From: Streptomyces solincola
GTDB taxonomy: Bacteria > Actinomycetota > Actinomycetes > Streptomycetales > Streptomycetaceae
DNA length: 64,000 bases
Assembly: GCF_002982015.1 (NCBI RefSeq)
Contig: NZ_PVLV01000071.1
Coordinates: forward strand, 29,005 to 93,004
Direction of reading: 5' to 3'
The first letter of the stretch is position 1; the number at the start of each line of letters is the position of its first letter. Positions 28,246 through 39,421 of the stretch are shown piece by piece. Position numbers and translations under genes: made by a program. The notes below the pieces were generated by a model. That model saw nothing but the letters and a program-made list of their open reading frames with translations. It had not been told where the DNA came from and did no database searches.

Positions 28246-29037
28246 ATGGACATCTCCCGGGACGGCGCGGCGGACCTCGACCGGATCGACTGGGCGGCGG
28301 CGGGCTGGGAGCGGCTCGCCGCCGGTGTGGGGCGGCGCCGGCTGCCGGGCTGGGACGCCACCGTGGGACTGGTGGCCGGCACGGACGCCGCGCTGCTGTT
28401 CGACGCCGGCGCCACCCTGCGTGAGGGCGCGGAGCTGCGCGCGCAGACCGAGGCGCTGCTCGGCGGCCGGCGCGTGACGCATCTCGCACTGAGCCACCCC
28501 CACTTCGACCACGTGCTCGGGGCGTCCGCGTTCGCCGGCGCGGAGGTGTTCGCGGCCGTCGGCCTGGACACCCTGCTGGCCGCCGCCCGGGAGCGGGACG
28601 CCCTGCGGCAGGACGCCGTCCGGCACGGCGTGGCGGAGGAGGAGGCGGCCGAGGCGGTGGACGTCCTGGCGGCGCCCCGGCATCCGGTGTCCGGGGAGCG
28701 GACCCTGGACCTCGGCGGGCGGCAGGTGCTGCTGGCCAACGTCGGCCCCGGGCACACCGCCCACGACCTGGTGCTGCTCGCGCCCCCGCCGCCGGGGGCC
28801 GCGCCCGGTTCCCGCGAGGTGGTGTTCTGCGGGGACCTGGTCGAGGAGTCCGGCGAACCGCAGGCCGGACCGGACGCGGTGCCCGGGCGCTGGCCCGCCG
28901 CGCTGGACCGGCTGCTGGCGCTCGGCGGCGGGGACGCGGTGTACGTGCCGGGGCACGGCGCGGCGGTGGACGCCGCCTTCGTCCGCGCCCAACGCGACGC
29001 GCTGGCCCGCCGCTTCGGCTGCGCCGAAGACCGATGA
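28246..29037 (+). CDS. MBL-fold metallo-hydrolase
   Basis: A 263-residue metallo-beta-lactamase-fold protein. The zinc motif is LALSHPHFDHVLGASAF (HxHxDH, here HPHFDH), with later ligands in NVGPGHTAHDLVL, FCGDLVEESGEP and VYVPGHGAAVD. The substrate is unknown; the family includes thiolesterases, lactonases and glyoxalase-like enzymes. No Shine-Dalgarno is visible, but a TAGCGT hexamer ends 7 nt before ATG 28246, typical of a leaderless actinobacterial transcript. It is divergent from hrcA. Confidence 0.88.
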   Translation: MDISRDGAADLDRIDWAAAGWERLAAGVGRRRLPGWDATVGLVAGTDAALLFDAGATLREGAELRAQTEALLGGRRVTHLALSHPHFDHVLGASAFAGAEVFAAVGLDTLLAAARERDALRQDAVRHGVAEEEAAEAVDVLAAPRHPVSGERTLDLGGRQVLLANVGPGHTAHDLVLLAPPPPGAAPGSREVVFCGDLVEESGEPQAGPDAVPGRWPAALDRLLALGGGDAVYVPGHGAAVDAAFVRAQRDALARRFGCAEDR

Positions 29038-29065
29038 GCGCATGATCATGTCGTAGCGTCGGGCC

Positions 29066-29881
29066 ATGCGCGCATACGACTCTGATCTGACGCCCCCGTG
29101 GAAGCGTTCGGCGCCGGCGCCCGAGGTGGCGGCCGAACCGGACCTGGTGGTGGAGGAGGCCGGCACCGGCTTCTGCGGGGCGGTGATCGGCTGCGAGGCG
29201 GGCACGGTGACCCTGGAGGACCGGTTCGGCAAGCGCCGGGTCTTCCCCCTGGAGCCGCGCGGCTTCCTGCTGGAGGGCCGCCCGGTCACCCTGGTCCGGC
29301 CCGCGGCTGGCCCGGCGCGCCCCTCCCGTACCGCCTCCGGATCGCTGGCCGTGCCGGGCGCGCGGGCCCGGGTGGCGCGGGCCGGGCGGATCTACGTGGA
29401 GGGGCGGCACGACGCCGAGCTGGTCGAGCGCGTCTGGGGCGACGACCTGCGCATCGAGGGCGTGGTCGTGGAGTACCTGGAGGGCATCGACGACCTGCCC
29501 GCCATCGTCGCCGAGTTCGGGCCCGGGCCGGACGCCCGGCTCGGGGTGCTGGTGGACCATCTCGTCCCCGGCTCCAAGGAGTCCCGGATCGCCGCCGAGG
29601 TGTCGGACGCCCACACCCTGATCGTGGGCCACCCCTATGTCGACGTCTGGGCGGCGGTGAAGCCCGCCTCGGTGGGCATCCCGGCCTGGCCGACGGTGCC
29701 GCGCGGCCAGGACTGGAAGACCGGGGTGTGCCGGGCGCTCGGCTGGCCGGAGAACACCGGCGCCGCCTGGCAGCACATCCTCTCCAAGGTCCGCTCCTAC
29801 AAGGATCTGGAGCCCTCGCTGCTCGGCGCGGTGGAGCACCTCATCGACCATGTGACGGTCGGGGGCCCGGAGCGGGCCTGA
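29066..29881 (+). CDS. DUF3097-family protein
   Basis: A 271-residue conserved actinobacterial protein of unknown function. Recognisable segments are MRAYDSDLTPPWKRS, the small beta domain FCGAVIGCEAGTVTLEDRFG, a Toprim-like stretch RIYVEGRHDAELVERVWGDD, LGVLVDHLVPGSKESRIA, and the tail VEHLIDHVTVGGPE. The Toprim-like E and D pattern (VEGRHDAEL ... DHLVPGSKES) suggests nucleic-acid or nucleotide chemistry, but this is inference. A TAGCGT hexamer ends 6 nt before ATG 29066, again suggesting a leaderless message. Confidence 0.88.
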   Translation: MRAYDSDLTPPWKRSAPAPEVAAEPDLVVEEAGTGFCGAVIGCEAGTVTLEDRFGKRRVFPLEPRGFLLEGRPVTLVRPAAGPARPSRTASGSLAVPGARARVARAGRIYVEGRHDAELVERVWGDDLRIEGVVVEYLEGIDDLPAIVAEFGPGPDARLGVLVDHLVPGSKESRIAAEVSDAHTLIVGHPYVDVWAAVKPASVGIPAWPTVPRGQDWKTGVCRALGWPENTGAAWQHILSKVRSYKDLEPSLLGAVEHLIDHVTVGGPERA

Positions 29882-29892
29882 GGCCCGGCGGC

Positions 29893-31125
29893 TCAGTCCA
29901 CCAGGTCGCGCACCACCGCGTCGGCCAGCAGCCGGCCGCGCAGGGTGAGGACCGCCCGGCCTCGGCCGTACGCCTCCGGCGCCAGCAGCCCGTCCGCCAC
30001 CGCCCGCCCGGCGGCGGCCCGCCCGGCCGGCTTCAGCAGCTCCAGCGGGCAGCCCTCGCGCAGCCGCAGTTCCAGCAGGATCCGCTCCACCCGGCGGTCC
30101 TCCGCCGGCAGCAGCTCCCGCCCGGCGCCCGGGGAGCGCCCGGCGGCCAGCGCGGCGGCGTACGCCCCGGGGTGCTTCACGTTCCACCAGCGCACCCCGC
30201 CGACGTGGCTGTGCGCGCCGGGGCCCGTGCCCCACCAGTCCGCGCCCCGCCAGTACAGCTCGTTGTGCAGGCAGCGGCCCGCCTCGCTGGTGGCCCAGTT
30301 GGACACCTCGTACCAGTCGAACCCGGCGGCCGACAGCATCTCCTCGGCGATCAGGTACCGGTCGGCGTGCACGTCGTCGTCGGTCATCGGCACCTCGCCG
30401 CGCCGGATGCGCCGGGCCAGCCCGGTGCCCTCCTCCACGATCAGCGCGTACGCCGAGACGTGGTCGGGCCCGGCGCCGACGGCCGCCTCCAGCGAGGCCC
30501 GCCAGTCCTCGTCGCTCTCCCCCGGCGTGCCGTAGATCAGATCGAGGTTGACGTGGTCGAACCCGGCCGCCCGGGCCTCGGCCACGCACGCCTCGGGGCG
30601 GCCCGGGGTGTGGGTGCGGTCCAGCACCTTCAGCACGTGCCGGCGGGCGCTCTGCATGCCGAACGAGATCCGGTTGAAGCCTCCGGCGCGCAGCTCCGCC
30701 AGATACGCCGGGTCCACCGACTCCGGGTTGGCCTCGGTCGTCACCTCGGCGTCCTCGGCGAGCCCGAACTCCTCCCGTACGGCGTCCAGCATCCGCACCA
30801 GGTCGGCGGCGGCCAGCAGCGTCGGCGTGCCGCCCCCGACGAACACCGTGCGCACCGGGCGCGGGTCGTCGCCCAGCACCTTGCGGGCCAGGCGCACCTC
30901 GTCGGCGAGCGTGGCGGCGTAGTTGTCGCGGGAGGCCAGCACCCCGCCGGAGGAGCGCAGCTCGGTGGCGGTGTAGGTGTTGAAGTCGCAGTAGCCGCAG
31001 CGGGTCGCGCAGTACGGCACGTGCAGATAGAACCCCAGCGGCCGCTCCCCCGCGCCGACCAGGGCGGACGCCGGAAGGGCGCCGTCCTCGGGCACGGGCT
31101 CGCCGTCGGGCAGTACGGAAGGCAT
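29893..31125 (-). CDS. hemW: Radical SAM haem chaperone HemW
   Basis: A 410-residue radical SAM protein of the HemN/HemW family. The cluster motif CATRCGYCDF (CxxxCxxC) follows PLGFYLHVPYC; other conserved segments are VFVGGGTPTLL, TTEANPESVD, RISFGMQSARRHVLKVLDR and NLDLIYGTPGES. The HemW-like C-terminal domain (HNELYWRGADWWGTGPGAHS) is present. It delivers haem to respiratory enzymes rather than oxidising coproporphyrinogen. I use ATG 31125 (MPSVLPDGEP) by family similarity; ATG 31134 is three codons earlier. Confidence 0.92.
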   Translation of the reverse strand: MPSVLPDGEPVPEDGALPASALVGAGERPLGFYLHVPYCATRCGYCDFNTYTATELRSSGGVLASRDNYAATLADEVRLARKVLGDDPRPVRTVFVGGGTPTLLAAADLVRMLDAVREEFGLAEDAEVTTEANPESVDPAYLAELRAGGFNRISFGMQSARRHVLKVLDRTHTPGRPEACVAEARAAGFDHVNLDLIYGTPGESDEDWRASLEAAVGAGPDHVSAYALIVEEGTGLARRIRRGEVPMTDDDVHADRYLIAEEMLSAAGFDWYEVSNWATSEAGRCLHNELYWRGADWWGTGPGAHSHVGGVRWWNVKHPGAYAAALAAGRSPGAGRELLPAEDRRVERILLELRLREGCPLELLKPAGRAAAGRAVADGLLAPEAYGRGRAVLTLRGRLLADAVVRDLVD

Positions 31126-31177
31126 GGGGTCCATTGTCCGTCACCCGGACGGCTCCCCGCGCCGCGTGTGCCGCGGG

Positions 31178-33229
31178 TCAGTGGCGGGCGGCCTGCGCCG
31201 GGACCGGCGCGGCCTCCGCCTGGAGGACCAGCAGCGCCAGGTCGTCGCGGACCGGGGCCTCGCCGAAGCCGTGCACCGCGCGTCTGATCCGGTCCGCGAC
31301 CTCCCGGGCGGGCAGCCCCGCGCAGCCGGCGAGCGCGGCCGCCAGCCCGTCCCCGTCGTCGAACATCCGCCCGCTGCGCGAGCGCCGCTCGGTGACCCCG
31401 TCCGTCACGCACAGCAGGGTGTCGCCCGGGGCCAGGTGGAAGGTCTGGCTCTCGTAGCCGACGTCGTCCACGACCCCCAGCAGCACCTGCGGGACGGCCG
31501 CCGGCGCGACCGTGCCGTCGGGCCGCAGCAGCAGCGGCAGCGGATGGCCCGCGCAGGCCAGGGTGCAGCGCGCGCCGCCGCCGTCCTCCGGGGCGAGCGG
31601 CACCAGCTCGCCGTACAGCAGCGACAGGAAGCGCGGCAGCGGGCGCGGCTCCAGCGCCGTCGCCCCGGCCGTCTCCTCCTCCTGCGCGGCGGCCTCCGCG
31701 GCCAGCGGGTCGGCGGCCTCGGCGACCACCTCGGCGACCACCGAGGCCGCCGTCTCGGCCGCCTCGGTGGCGTCGTCCAGCAGCAGCCGGTTCAGCCGGT
31801 CCAGGACGTGGCCCACCTCGTGGTCGGCGTGGTCCTCGCGCGCCAGCAGCCGCAGCCAGGGCCGGGCCAGACCGGTGACCACGGCCGCCTCGGGGCCGCT
31901 GCCCTGGACGTCGCCGAGCATGAAGCACCAGCGGCGCGCCCCCGGCCCGGCCTGGAACACGTCGTAGAAGTCGCCGCCCGCCAGCCCGTCGTCGCTCGGC
32001 TCGTACACCACGCAGCTCCGCACCCCCGGGATCTGGGCGACCTGGCTGGGCAGCAGCCCGCGCTGGAGCACCCGGCTGATGGTGACCTGGCGGGCGTAGC
32101 GGCGGGCCGCGCCGATGGCGAGCGCGACCCGGCGGGCGAAGTCCTCCACCAGGGAGGCGACCGCGTCCGGGACACGGGCGACCCCGCGCCGCCCGATCAG
32201 CAGCGTGCCCAGTCCGTGGCCGCCCACCACCAGCCGGTACGCGAGCGCGGTGCCGTCGCCCGCGTCCGCCCGCAGGTCGCCCGGCGCGGGCCAGGCCACG
32301 GCGACGGGCCCCGGGCTCGGCGGCTCGGCCATCCGCGGCGGCTCCTTCTCCAGCACCGCCCGCAGCGCCTCCAGCGCCGACTCGTCGGCGTGCCACACCC
32401 GGGCCAGCCGCGGCGCGCCGCCGCCCTCCCGCTGGTAGCCGTCCGCGCCGGCCGCGTCCTCCAGCCAGAACGCGCACCAGTCGGCCAGGCGCGGCACCAG
32501 CAGCTGCCCGGCGAGCGCGGCCACCAGGTCCTCGTCCAACTGCCCGGCCAGCAGGTCGGACGCCTCGGCGAGGAAGGACAGCGCGCCCCGGCCGGTCCAC
32601 TCGTCGTCGTCCCGGACCGGGCGGCGCGGCGCGGGGGCCAGCAGCTCGGCGGCGCGCAGCCCGCGCTGGATCGCCGGCTCGCCGCCCGGGACGGGGCAGG
32701 CGTCCCAGCCTTCCAGCGGCAGCCTGGCCCACACCGTCTTGGTGCCGGGGCGGTAGGTGATGCCCCAGCACTCCGCGAGCGCCGCGACGAGCTGGAGCCC
32801 CCGCCCGTACTCGTCCAGGTCCAGGTCGTCGTCGGGCTCGTGGTCGGCCGTCCGCTGCTGCTGCCGCAGGGTGCGGCCGGGATGGTGGTCGGACACCTCC
32901 AGCACCAGGGCGGCCGGGGCGCCCTGGTCGGGGTCCTCCAGCTTGAACAGCAGCTCGACGTTGGTGCCGGCGTGCACCACCGCGTTGGTGACCAGCTCCG
33001 CCGCGAGCAGCACCGCGTCGTCCGCGGCCCGGTCGGTGATCGTCGCCGCGGCGGGCACCGCGAGACCCGTCCAGTCGGCCAGCGCCGCGCGCACGAACCG
33101 CCGTGCCGCCCCGGGCGCCAGCGGATTGCCGGGCAGGCTGGTGCGCGCGACCACATGGCCCGGCGCCGACTGGCGGGACGGCGACGGCACGTCGCCGCTG
33201 GTGGCGCGCTGGGTCGGAAGAGGCCCCAT
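31178..33229 (-). CDS. SpoIIE-type protein phosphatase with RsbW-like kinase domain
   Basis: A 683-residue signalling protein. An RsbW/SpoIIAB-type HATPase domain is N-terminal (ELVTNAVVHAG N-box, YGRGLQLVAALAECWG G-box, about residues 26-165). A GAF-like sensor lies in the middle (SFLAEASDLLAGQLDEDLVA ...). The PP2C/SpoIIE phosphatase is C-terminal (PSDDGLAGGDFYDVF, FMLGDVQGSGPEAAVVTG, LLCVTDGVTERRSR, RDDLALLVL). It probably controls an anti-sigma/anti-anti-sigma circuit by switching phosphorylation. ATG 33229 has GAGGAG upstream. Confidence 0.93.
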   Translation of the reverse strand: MGPLPTQRATSGDVPSPSRQSAPGHVVARTSLPGNPLAPGAARRFVRAALADWTGLAVPAAATITDRAADDAVLLAAELVTNAVVHAGTNVELLFKLEDPDQGAPAALVLEVSDHHPGRTLRQQQRTADHEPDDDLDLDEYGRGLQLVAALAECWGITYRPGTKTVWARLPLEGWDACPVPGGEPAIQRGLRAAELLAPAPRRPVRDDDEWTGRGALSFLAEASDLLAGQLDEDLVAALAGQLLVPRLADWCAFWLEDAAGADGYQREGGGAPRLARVWHADESALEALRAVLEKEPPRMAEPPSPGPVAVAWPAPGDLRADAGDGTALAYRLVVGGHGLGTLLIGRRGVARVPDAVASLVEDFARRVALAIGAARRYARQVTISRVLQRGLLPSQVAQIPGVRSCVVYEPSDDGLAGGDFYDVFQAGPGARRWCFMLGDVQGSGPEAAVVTGLARPWLRLLAREDHADHEVGHVLDRLNRLLLDDATEAAETAASVVAEVVAEAADPLAAEAAAQEEETAGATALEPRPLPRFLSLLYGELVPLAPEDGGGARCTLACAGHPLPLLLRPDGTVAPAAVPQVLLGVVDDVGYESQTFHLAPGDTLLCVTDGVTERRSRSGRMFDDGDGLAAALAGCAGLPAREVADRIRRAVHGFGEAPVRDDLALLVLQAEAAPVPAQAARH

Positions 33230-33380
33230 GGACGGCTCCTCGTCGGCTCCTGGTCGTTCCTCGTGACGGACACCGACAGGGTGACAGATGCGGCACGCCC
33301 ATAAGCACGGTGTCACCAAAGTGGCCCATGGTGCCATCCGGGCGAGTGGTGCCGGAGAGCCTCGGAGACGCCGGTCAGGC

Positions 33381-33416
33381 GCGGGGGCGGCGCTTCGGCC
33401 GAGGCGCCGCCCCCGC
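33381..33416. terminator. Terminator downstream of the acyl-CoA ligase gene
   Basis: A perfect 13-bp stem (gcgggggcggcgc, 33381-33393, with 33404-33416) can be extended through the loop (ttcggccgag) by further pairs. It lies 12 nt past the stop of the acyl-CoA ligase gene on the minus strand. Confidence 0.8.
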
Positions 33417-33427
33417 TCCCCGCGCCC

Positions 33428-35317
<1,890 letters not shown>

Positions 35318-35368
35318 GGCGTCCTCCGGGCGGCTTTGCGGCTCTGGGCTGCACGACGAGATTGTTTA

Positions 35369-35378
35369 ACTGGCGAGT
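35369..35378. promoter_or_regulatory. Palindrome in the acyl-CoA ligase promoter region
   Basis: ACTGGCGAGT is an imperfect dyad (ACTsGCsAGT) within an AT-richer stretch about 50 nt upstream of the ligase GTG. A position like this suits a TetR/FadR-type fatty-acid regulator, but no specific regulator is implied by the sequence. Confidence 0.35.
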
Positions 35379-35509
35379 AACCCTCGGGCGGCATCAGGTT
35401 AGAGGGCCGGGCCCCGCCGCGTAAGGGGCAGCGGCCCGGCGCTTGGTTCCCGCTTCATAACGCTTACGACGACTGTGCGCGCCTCCCCGCGACTCCGCGA
35501 CCGGCTCTT

Positions 35510-35542
35510 CACGCGCGCCTCACGCGCGCCTCACGCGCGCCT
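35510..35542. repeat. Three 11-bp tandem repeats
   Basis: The unit cacgcgcgcct occurs three times without mismatch (35510-35520, 35521-35531, 35532-35542), followed by a partial degenerate copy. It is intergenic, between the acyl-CoA ligase start and the lepA terminator. No function is evident. Confidence 0.9.
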
Positions 35543-35592
35543 CACGCCTGCTCAACGTCCGTGGCGCGGGGTGCGTGCCCGTCGCACGACGT

Positions 35593-35625
35593 GAGCGCCC
35601 GCCCCGTCGGACGGGGCGGGCGCTC
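35593..35625. terminator. Terminator downstream of lepA
   Basis: A perfect 14-bp stem (gagcgcccgccccg and complement; arms 35593-35606 and 35612-35625) with a 5-nt loop, starting 28 nt past the lepA stop on the minus strand. Confidence 0.85.
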
Positions 35626-35652
35626 AGGCGGGAGGATCCGAAGGCGGCGGCG

Positions 35653-37527
35653 CTACTTCTTCGCCTTGCCGCCGCCGGCGGAGTCGTCGCTGGACAGCAC
35701 GGCGATGAAGGCCTCCTGGGGCACCTCCACCGAGCCGACCATCTTCATCCGCTTCTTGCCTTCCTTCTGCTTCTCCAGCAGCTTCCGCTTACGGGAGATG
35801 TCACCGCCGTAGCACTTGGCGAGGACGTCCTTGCGGATGGCGCGGATGGTCTCGCGGGCGATCACCCGGGAGCCGATGGCGGCCTGGATGGGCACCTCGA
35901 ACGCCTGGCGCGGGATGAGCTCCCGCAGCTTGGCGACGAGCCGCACCCCGTACGCGTAGGCGGCGTCCTTGTGGGTGATGGCGGAGAAGGCGTCGACCTT
36001 GTCGCCGTGCAGCAGGATGTCCACCTTCACCAGGGAGCTGGCCTGCTCGCCGGTGGGCTCGTAGTCGAGCGAGGCGTAACCGCGGGTCTTGGACTTCAGC
36101 TGGTCGAAGAAGTCGAAGACGATCTCGGCGAGGGGGAGCGTGTAGCGGATCTCCACGCGGTCCTCGGAGAGGTAGTCCATGCCGAGCAGGGTGCCGCGCC
36201 GGGTCTGGCACAGCTCCATGATCGAGCCGATGAACTCGCTCGGCGCGAGGATGGTGGCCCGCACCACCGGCTCGTACACCTCGCCGATCTTGCCCTCGGG
36301 GAACTCGCTCGGGTTGGTGACGGTGTGCTCGGCGCCGTCCTCCATCACCACCCGGTAGACCACGTTGGGCGCGGTGGCGATCAGGTCGAGACCGAACTCG
36401 CGCTCCAGCCGCTCGCGGATCACGTCCAGGTGCAGCAGGCCGAGGAAGCCGACGCGGAAGCCGAAGCCGAGCGCGGCGGAGGTCTCCGGCTCGTAGACCA
36501 GCGCGGCGTCGTTGAGCTGGAGCTTGTCGAGCGCGTCGCGCAGCTCCGGGTAGTCCGAGCCGTCCAGCGGGTAGAGCCCGGAGAACACCATCGGCTTGGG
36601 GTCCTTGTAGCCGCCGAGCGCCTCGGTGGCGCCCTTGTGCTGCTGGGTGATGGTGTCGCCGACCTTGGACTGGCGGACGTCCTTCACACCGGTGATCAGA
36701 TAGCCCACCTCACCGACGCCGAGGCCGTCGGCAGGCAGCATCTCCGGGGAGTTGGTGCCGATCTCCAGCAGTTCGTGGGTCGCGCCGGTGGACATCATCC
36801 GGATGCGCTCGCGCTTGCTGAGCTGGCCGTCGACGACCCGGACGTAGGTGACGACGCCGCGGTACGAGTCGTAGACCGAGTCGAAGATCATCGCGCGGGC
36901 GGGGGCGTCGGCCACGCCGACCGGCGCGGGCACCTCCCGGACGACGCGGTCGAGCAGCGCCTCCACGCCCATGCCGGTCTTGGCGGAGACCCGCAGGACG
37001 TCGTCGGGGTCGCAGCCGACCAGGTTCGCCAGCTCCTCGGCGAACTTCTCCGGCTGCGCGGCCGGCAGGTCGATCTTGTTGAGCACCGGGACGATGGCGA
37101 GGTCGTTCTCCATCGCCAGGTAGAGGTTGGCCAGGGTCTGCGCCTCGATGCCCTGGGCGGCGTCGACCAGCAGGATCGTGCCCTCGCAGGCGGCCAGGGA
37201 GCGCGAGACCTCGTAGGTGAAGTCGACGTGCCCCGGCGTGTCGATCATGTTGAGGATGTGGGTGCTGCCCTGACCGTCACCGCTGGTGGGCGCCCACGGC
37301 AGCCGGACGGCCTGGGACTTGATGGTGATGCCGCGCTCGCGCTCGATGTCCATCCGGTCGAGGTACTGGGCGCGCATCTGCCGCTGCTCGACCACGCCGG
37401 TGAGCTGGAGCATCCGGTCGGCGAGCGTGGACTTGCCGTGGTCGATGTGGGCGATGATGCAGAAGTTGCGGATCAGCGCCGGGTCGGTACGGCTCGGCTC
37501 CGGCACGTTGGTAGGGGTCGCGGGCAC
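35653..37527 (-). CDS. lepA: Elongation factor 4 (LepA)
   Basis: A 624-residue translational GTPase. G1 is [14 protein letters not shown], the switch regions carry [14 protein letters not shown] and [20 protein letters not shown], and G4 is NKIDLP; the LepA-specific C-terminal domain ends [20 protein letters not shown]. It back-translocates or remodels stalled ribosomes. GTG 37527 ([20 protein letters not shown]) is the start used by Streptomyces homologues; the longer frame to 37608 is rejected. It is divergent from rpsT, the usual arrangement. Confidence 0.97.
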   Translation of the reverse strand: MPATPTNVPEPSRTDPALIRNFCIIAHIDHGKSTLADRMLQLTGVVEQRQMRAQYLDRMDIERERGITIKSQAVRLPWAPTSGDGQGSTHILNMIDTPGHVDFTYEVSRSLAACEGTILLVDAAQGIEAQTLANLYLAMENDLAIVPVLNKIDLPAAQPEKFAEELANLVGCDPDDVLRVSAKTGMGVEALLDRVVREVPAPVGVADAPARAMIFDSVYDSYRGVVTYVRVVDGQLSKRERIRMMSTGATHELLEIGTNSPEMLPADGLGVGEVGYLITGVKDVRQSKVGDTITQQHKGATEALGGYKDPKPMVFSGLYPLDGSDYPELRDALDKLQLNDAALVYEPETSAALGFGFRVGFLGLLHLDVIRERLEREFGLDLIATAPNVVYRVVMEDGAEHTVTNPSEFPEGKIGEVYEPVVRATILAPSEFIGSIMELCQTRRGTLLGMDYLSEDRVEIRYTLPLAEIVFDFFDQLKSKTRGYASLDYEPTGEQASSLVKVDILLHGDKVDAFSAITHKDAAYAYGVRLVAKLRELIPRQAFEVPIQAAIGSRVIARETIRAIRKDVLAKCYGGDISRKRKLLEKQKEGKKRMKMVGSVEVPQEAFIAVLSSDDSAGGGKAKK

Positions 37528-37627
37528 GCAGGGTCCTGATTCTCGAGACGCCGGGCGCTGCCGGGGGTCTCTGCTCGGGTCGACGTCGGATCGATACGTA
37601 GGCTCCATGGTCCCACGGACGGCGACG

Positions 37628-37695
37628 GGCCCCGGGTCTGGGCCGCCCGGGGCCCGGTTTGAGCCGCCCGGGGCCCGGTTTGGGCCGCCCGGGCG
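37628..37695. repeat. 21-bp tandem repeat between lepA and rpsT
   Basis: Three imperfect copies of a unit containing gcccggttt-g-gccgcccgg, with 21-nt spacing between the second and third (gcccggttt at 37651 and 37672); the first copy has one extra base. It lies immediately upstream of the rpsT promoter and overlaps its -35. Confidence 0.75.
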
Positions 37696-37709
37696 CCGAC
37701 TGCTAGCCT
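37680..37709 (+). promoter_or_regulatory. Probable rpsT promoter
   Basis: A -35-like TTGGGC (37680-37685) and a -10 TAGCCT (37704-37709), spaced 18 nt, lie about 77 nt before the rpsT start. They fit the housekeeping sigma factor reasonably. Confidence 0.45.
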
Positions 37710-37786
37710 GGGTCGCTGTGTCTCCTGGCCCCTCTCAGCCCGGAGACGCGTCGATCAAATCCTTACGAACCTGAAAAGGCTCTTTC

Positions 37787-38053
37787 GTGGCGAACATCAA
37801 GTCCCAGATCAAGCGGAACAAGACGAACGAGAAGGCGCGGCTGCGCAACAAGGCCGTGAAGTCCTCGCTCAAGACCGCGATCCGCAAGGCCCGCGAGGCC
37901 GCTGCCGCGGGTGACGTCGAGAAGGCCACCACGGCCGCTCGCGCCGCCGCCCGTCAGCTCGACAAGGCTGTCTCGAAGGGTGTCATCCACAAGAACGCCG
38001 CCGCCAACAAGAAGTCGGCACTGGCTTCCAAGGTCTCCACCCTTCAGGGCTGA
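37787..38053 (+). CDS. rpsT: 30S ribosomal protein S20
   Basis: An 88-residue, Lys/Arg/Ala-rich helical protein that binds 16S rRNA. The N-terminus [20 protein letters not shown] and the tail [19 protein letters not shown] are diagnostic. The start is GTG 37787. It is divergent from lepA and ends in a strong terminator (38193-38233). Confidence 0.98.
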   Translation: MANIKSQIKRNKTNEKARLRNKAVKSSLKTAIRKAREAAAAGDVEKATTAARAAARQLDKAVSKGVIHKNAAANKKSALASKVSTLQG

Positions 38054-38192
38054 GCACACGCTCTGACTGCTTCTGGACGTACGACGCCGGCGACGGACCA
38101 AGCGGGCCCTCTCATCCGCTCCTGACCGGCACCCCGCGTCACACGCGGCCTGCGTTCGCCACGCGGGTGTGACGCACCACTTCTTGAACCGG

Positions 38193-38233
38193 AGGCCCCG
38201 GTTCCGTCCTTCCCCAGGACGGGACCGGGGCCT
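38193..38233 (+). terminator. Terminator of rpsT
   Basis: An 18-bp stem with one G-U pair (arms 38193-38210 and 38216-38233) and a tcccc loop, 139 nt after the rpsT stop. It may also stop transcripts of the convergent LysR gene, whose stop is at 38276. The rest of the 38054-38275 gap shows nothing else. Confidence 0.88.
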
Positions 38234-38275
38234 TCGGCATGCCGGACTCCGGAGCCCTGCGCGAAGCGGCCCCGG

Positions 38276-39169
38276 TCAGGACCGTCCGTGTTCCAGGCAG
38301 CAGCGGACGAAGTCCCGTACGACCGGGTCGGCGTCGGCGGCCGGCGGCCAGGCCACGGCCAGGCGACTGGGGCTGACGCCCCGGACGGGCCGGTAGACCA
38401 CGCCGGGACGGGCGTAGAAGCGGGCCGCCGAGGCGGGGGCGAGCGCGATGCCGTAGCCGTTGGCGATGGCGCTCAGCCAGTCGTCCGGCAGGTCGGTGAC
38501 CGCGCCGACGCGCACCGGCCGGCCGCCACGCTCGTCGGCGGCGAGCCAGTGGTCGCGCCACGGCCCGGTGGCGGCGGGCGCGGCGACGAACGGCTCGTCC
38601 CACAGCTCCGGGAAGTCGATCACCTCCCGGCCGGCGAGGCGGTGCCCGGCCGGCAGCGCCACCCAGCGGTCCTCCGTGAAGAGCACGGCCGTACGCAGGT
38701 CCTCCTGACCAGGAAACGGCAGCCGCAGCAGCGCGGCGTCCACGCCCCCGTCGGCCAGCCCGGCGGCCGGCTCGGACCACGCGGCCTGACGCATCTCGAC
38801 CCGCCAGCCCGGCCGCCGCGCGCCGAAGGCGGCGACGATCCGCGGGGTGGCCTCGTTGGCGGCGCTGGCCAGGAACCCGACCCGCAGGACACGAGCGGCG
38901 CGGGCGGCCGCGCCCCTGGTCTCCCGCAACGCCCCGTCCCAGGCCGCCAGCAGGCCGGGCGCCCGCTCGGCCAGGGCCCGGCCGGCCTCGGTGAGCGCCA
39001 TCCCGGCACGTGAACGGGTGAACAGCCGGACGCCCAGCTGCGTCTCCAACTGCCGGATCTGCTTGGTCAGCGCGGGCTGCGAGACGAACAGCTCCTCGGC
39101 TGCACGGGTCAGCGTCCCCGCCTCCGCGACGGCGGTGAAGTAGCGCAGCAGCCGGGTGTCCACATCCAT
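38276..39169 (-). CDS. LysR-family transcriptional regulator
   Basis: A 297-residue regulator. The N-terminal winged HTH is MDVDTRLLRYFTAVAEAGTL ... RAAEELFVSQPALTKQIRQL, followed by the periplasmic-binding-like effector domain (VLRVGFLASAANEATPRIVA). The effector is unknown. It is divergent from a DoxX-like gene (39422), which is its probable target by the usual LysR rule, although the 252-nt gap between them is long and contains G/C-rich repeats. Confidence 0.93.
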   Translation of the reverse strand: MDVDTRLLRYFTAVAEAGTLTRAAEELFVSQPALTKQIRQLETQLGVRLFTRSRAGMALTEAGRALAERAPGLLAAWDGALRETRGAAARAARVLRVGFLASAANEATPRIVAAFGARRPGWRVEMRQAAWSEPAAGLADGGVDAALLRLPFPGQEDLRTAVLFTEDRWVALPAGHRLAGREVIDFPELWDEPFVAAPAATGPWRDHWLAADERGGRPVRVGAVTDLPDDWLSAIANGYGIALAPASAARFYARPGVVYRPVRGVSPSRLAVAWPPAADADPVVRDFVRCCLEHGRS

Positions 39170-39276
39170 GCCTCAAGGTTATGGACGCAGGTATTGGACG
39201 GGGCGACGGGGCGCGGACACGCTGGTGGTGATCCGCGAGGCGGGCGAACACGGGCGGCGATCGGCGGGGCGCGGCG

Positions 39277-39364
39277 GGAGCCGGTGGGGCCGGGGGTCAT
39301 CGGAGCCGCTGGGGCCGGGAGCCGACGGGCCCGGCGGGAGGAACGGCGGAAGCCGGTGGGGCCG
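39277..39364. repeat. Imperfect G-rich repeats between LysR and DoxX genes
   Basis: A motif ggagccgStggggccg occurs at 39277-39292, 39302-39317 and, with one extra base, 39348-39364. The spacing is irregular. It occupies most of the intergenic region, so regulatory sites there are hard to recognise. Confidence 0.65.
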
Positions 39365-39421
39365 CGGGGGCCGTCGGAGCCGGGGTCATCCGTTGACAGA
39401 ACACTCAGAGAGGCGCTCTCG

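Noticed and set aside
28232..31144. 970-codon open frame on the minus strand
   Set aside because: Shadow of hemW, DUF3097 and the MBL hydrolase; the same DNA encodes clear families in other frames.
39393..39398. TTGACA as -35 of the DoxX-like gene
   Set aside because: It is only 23 nt from the ATG, leaving no room for a spaced -10 and a transcript start.
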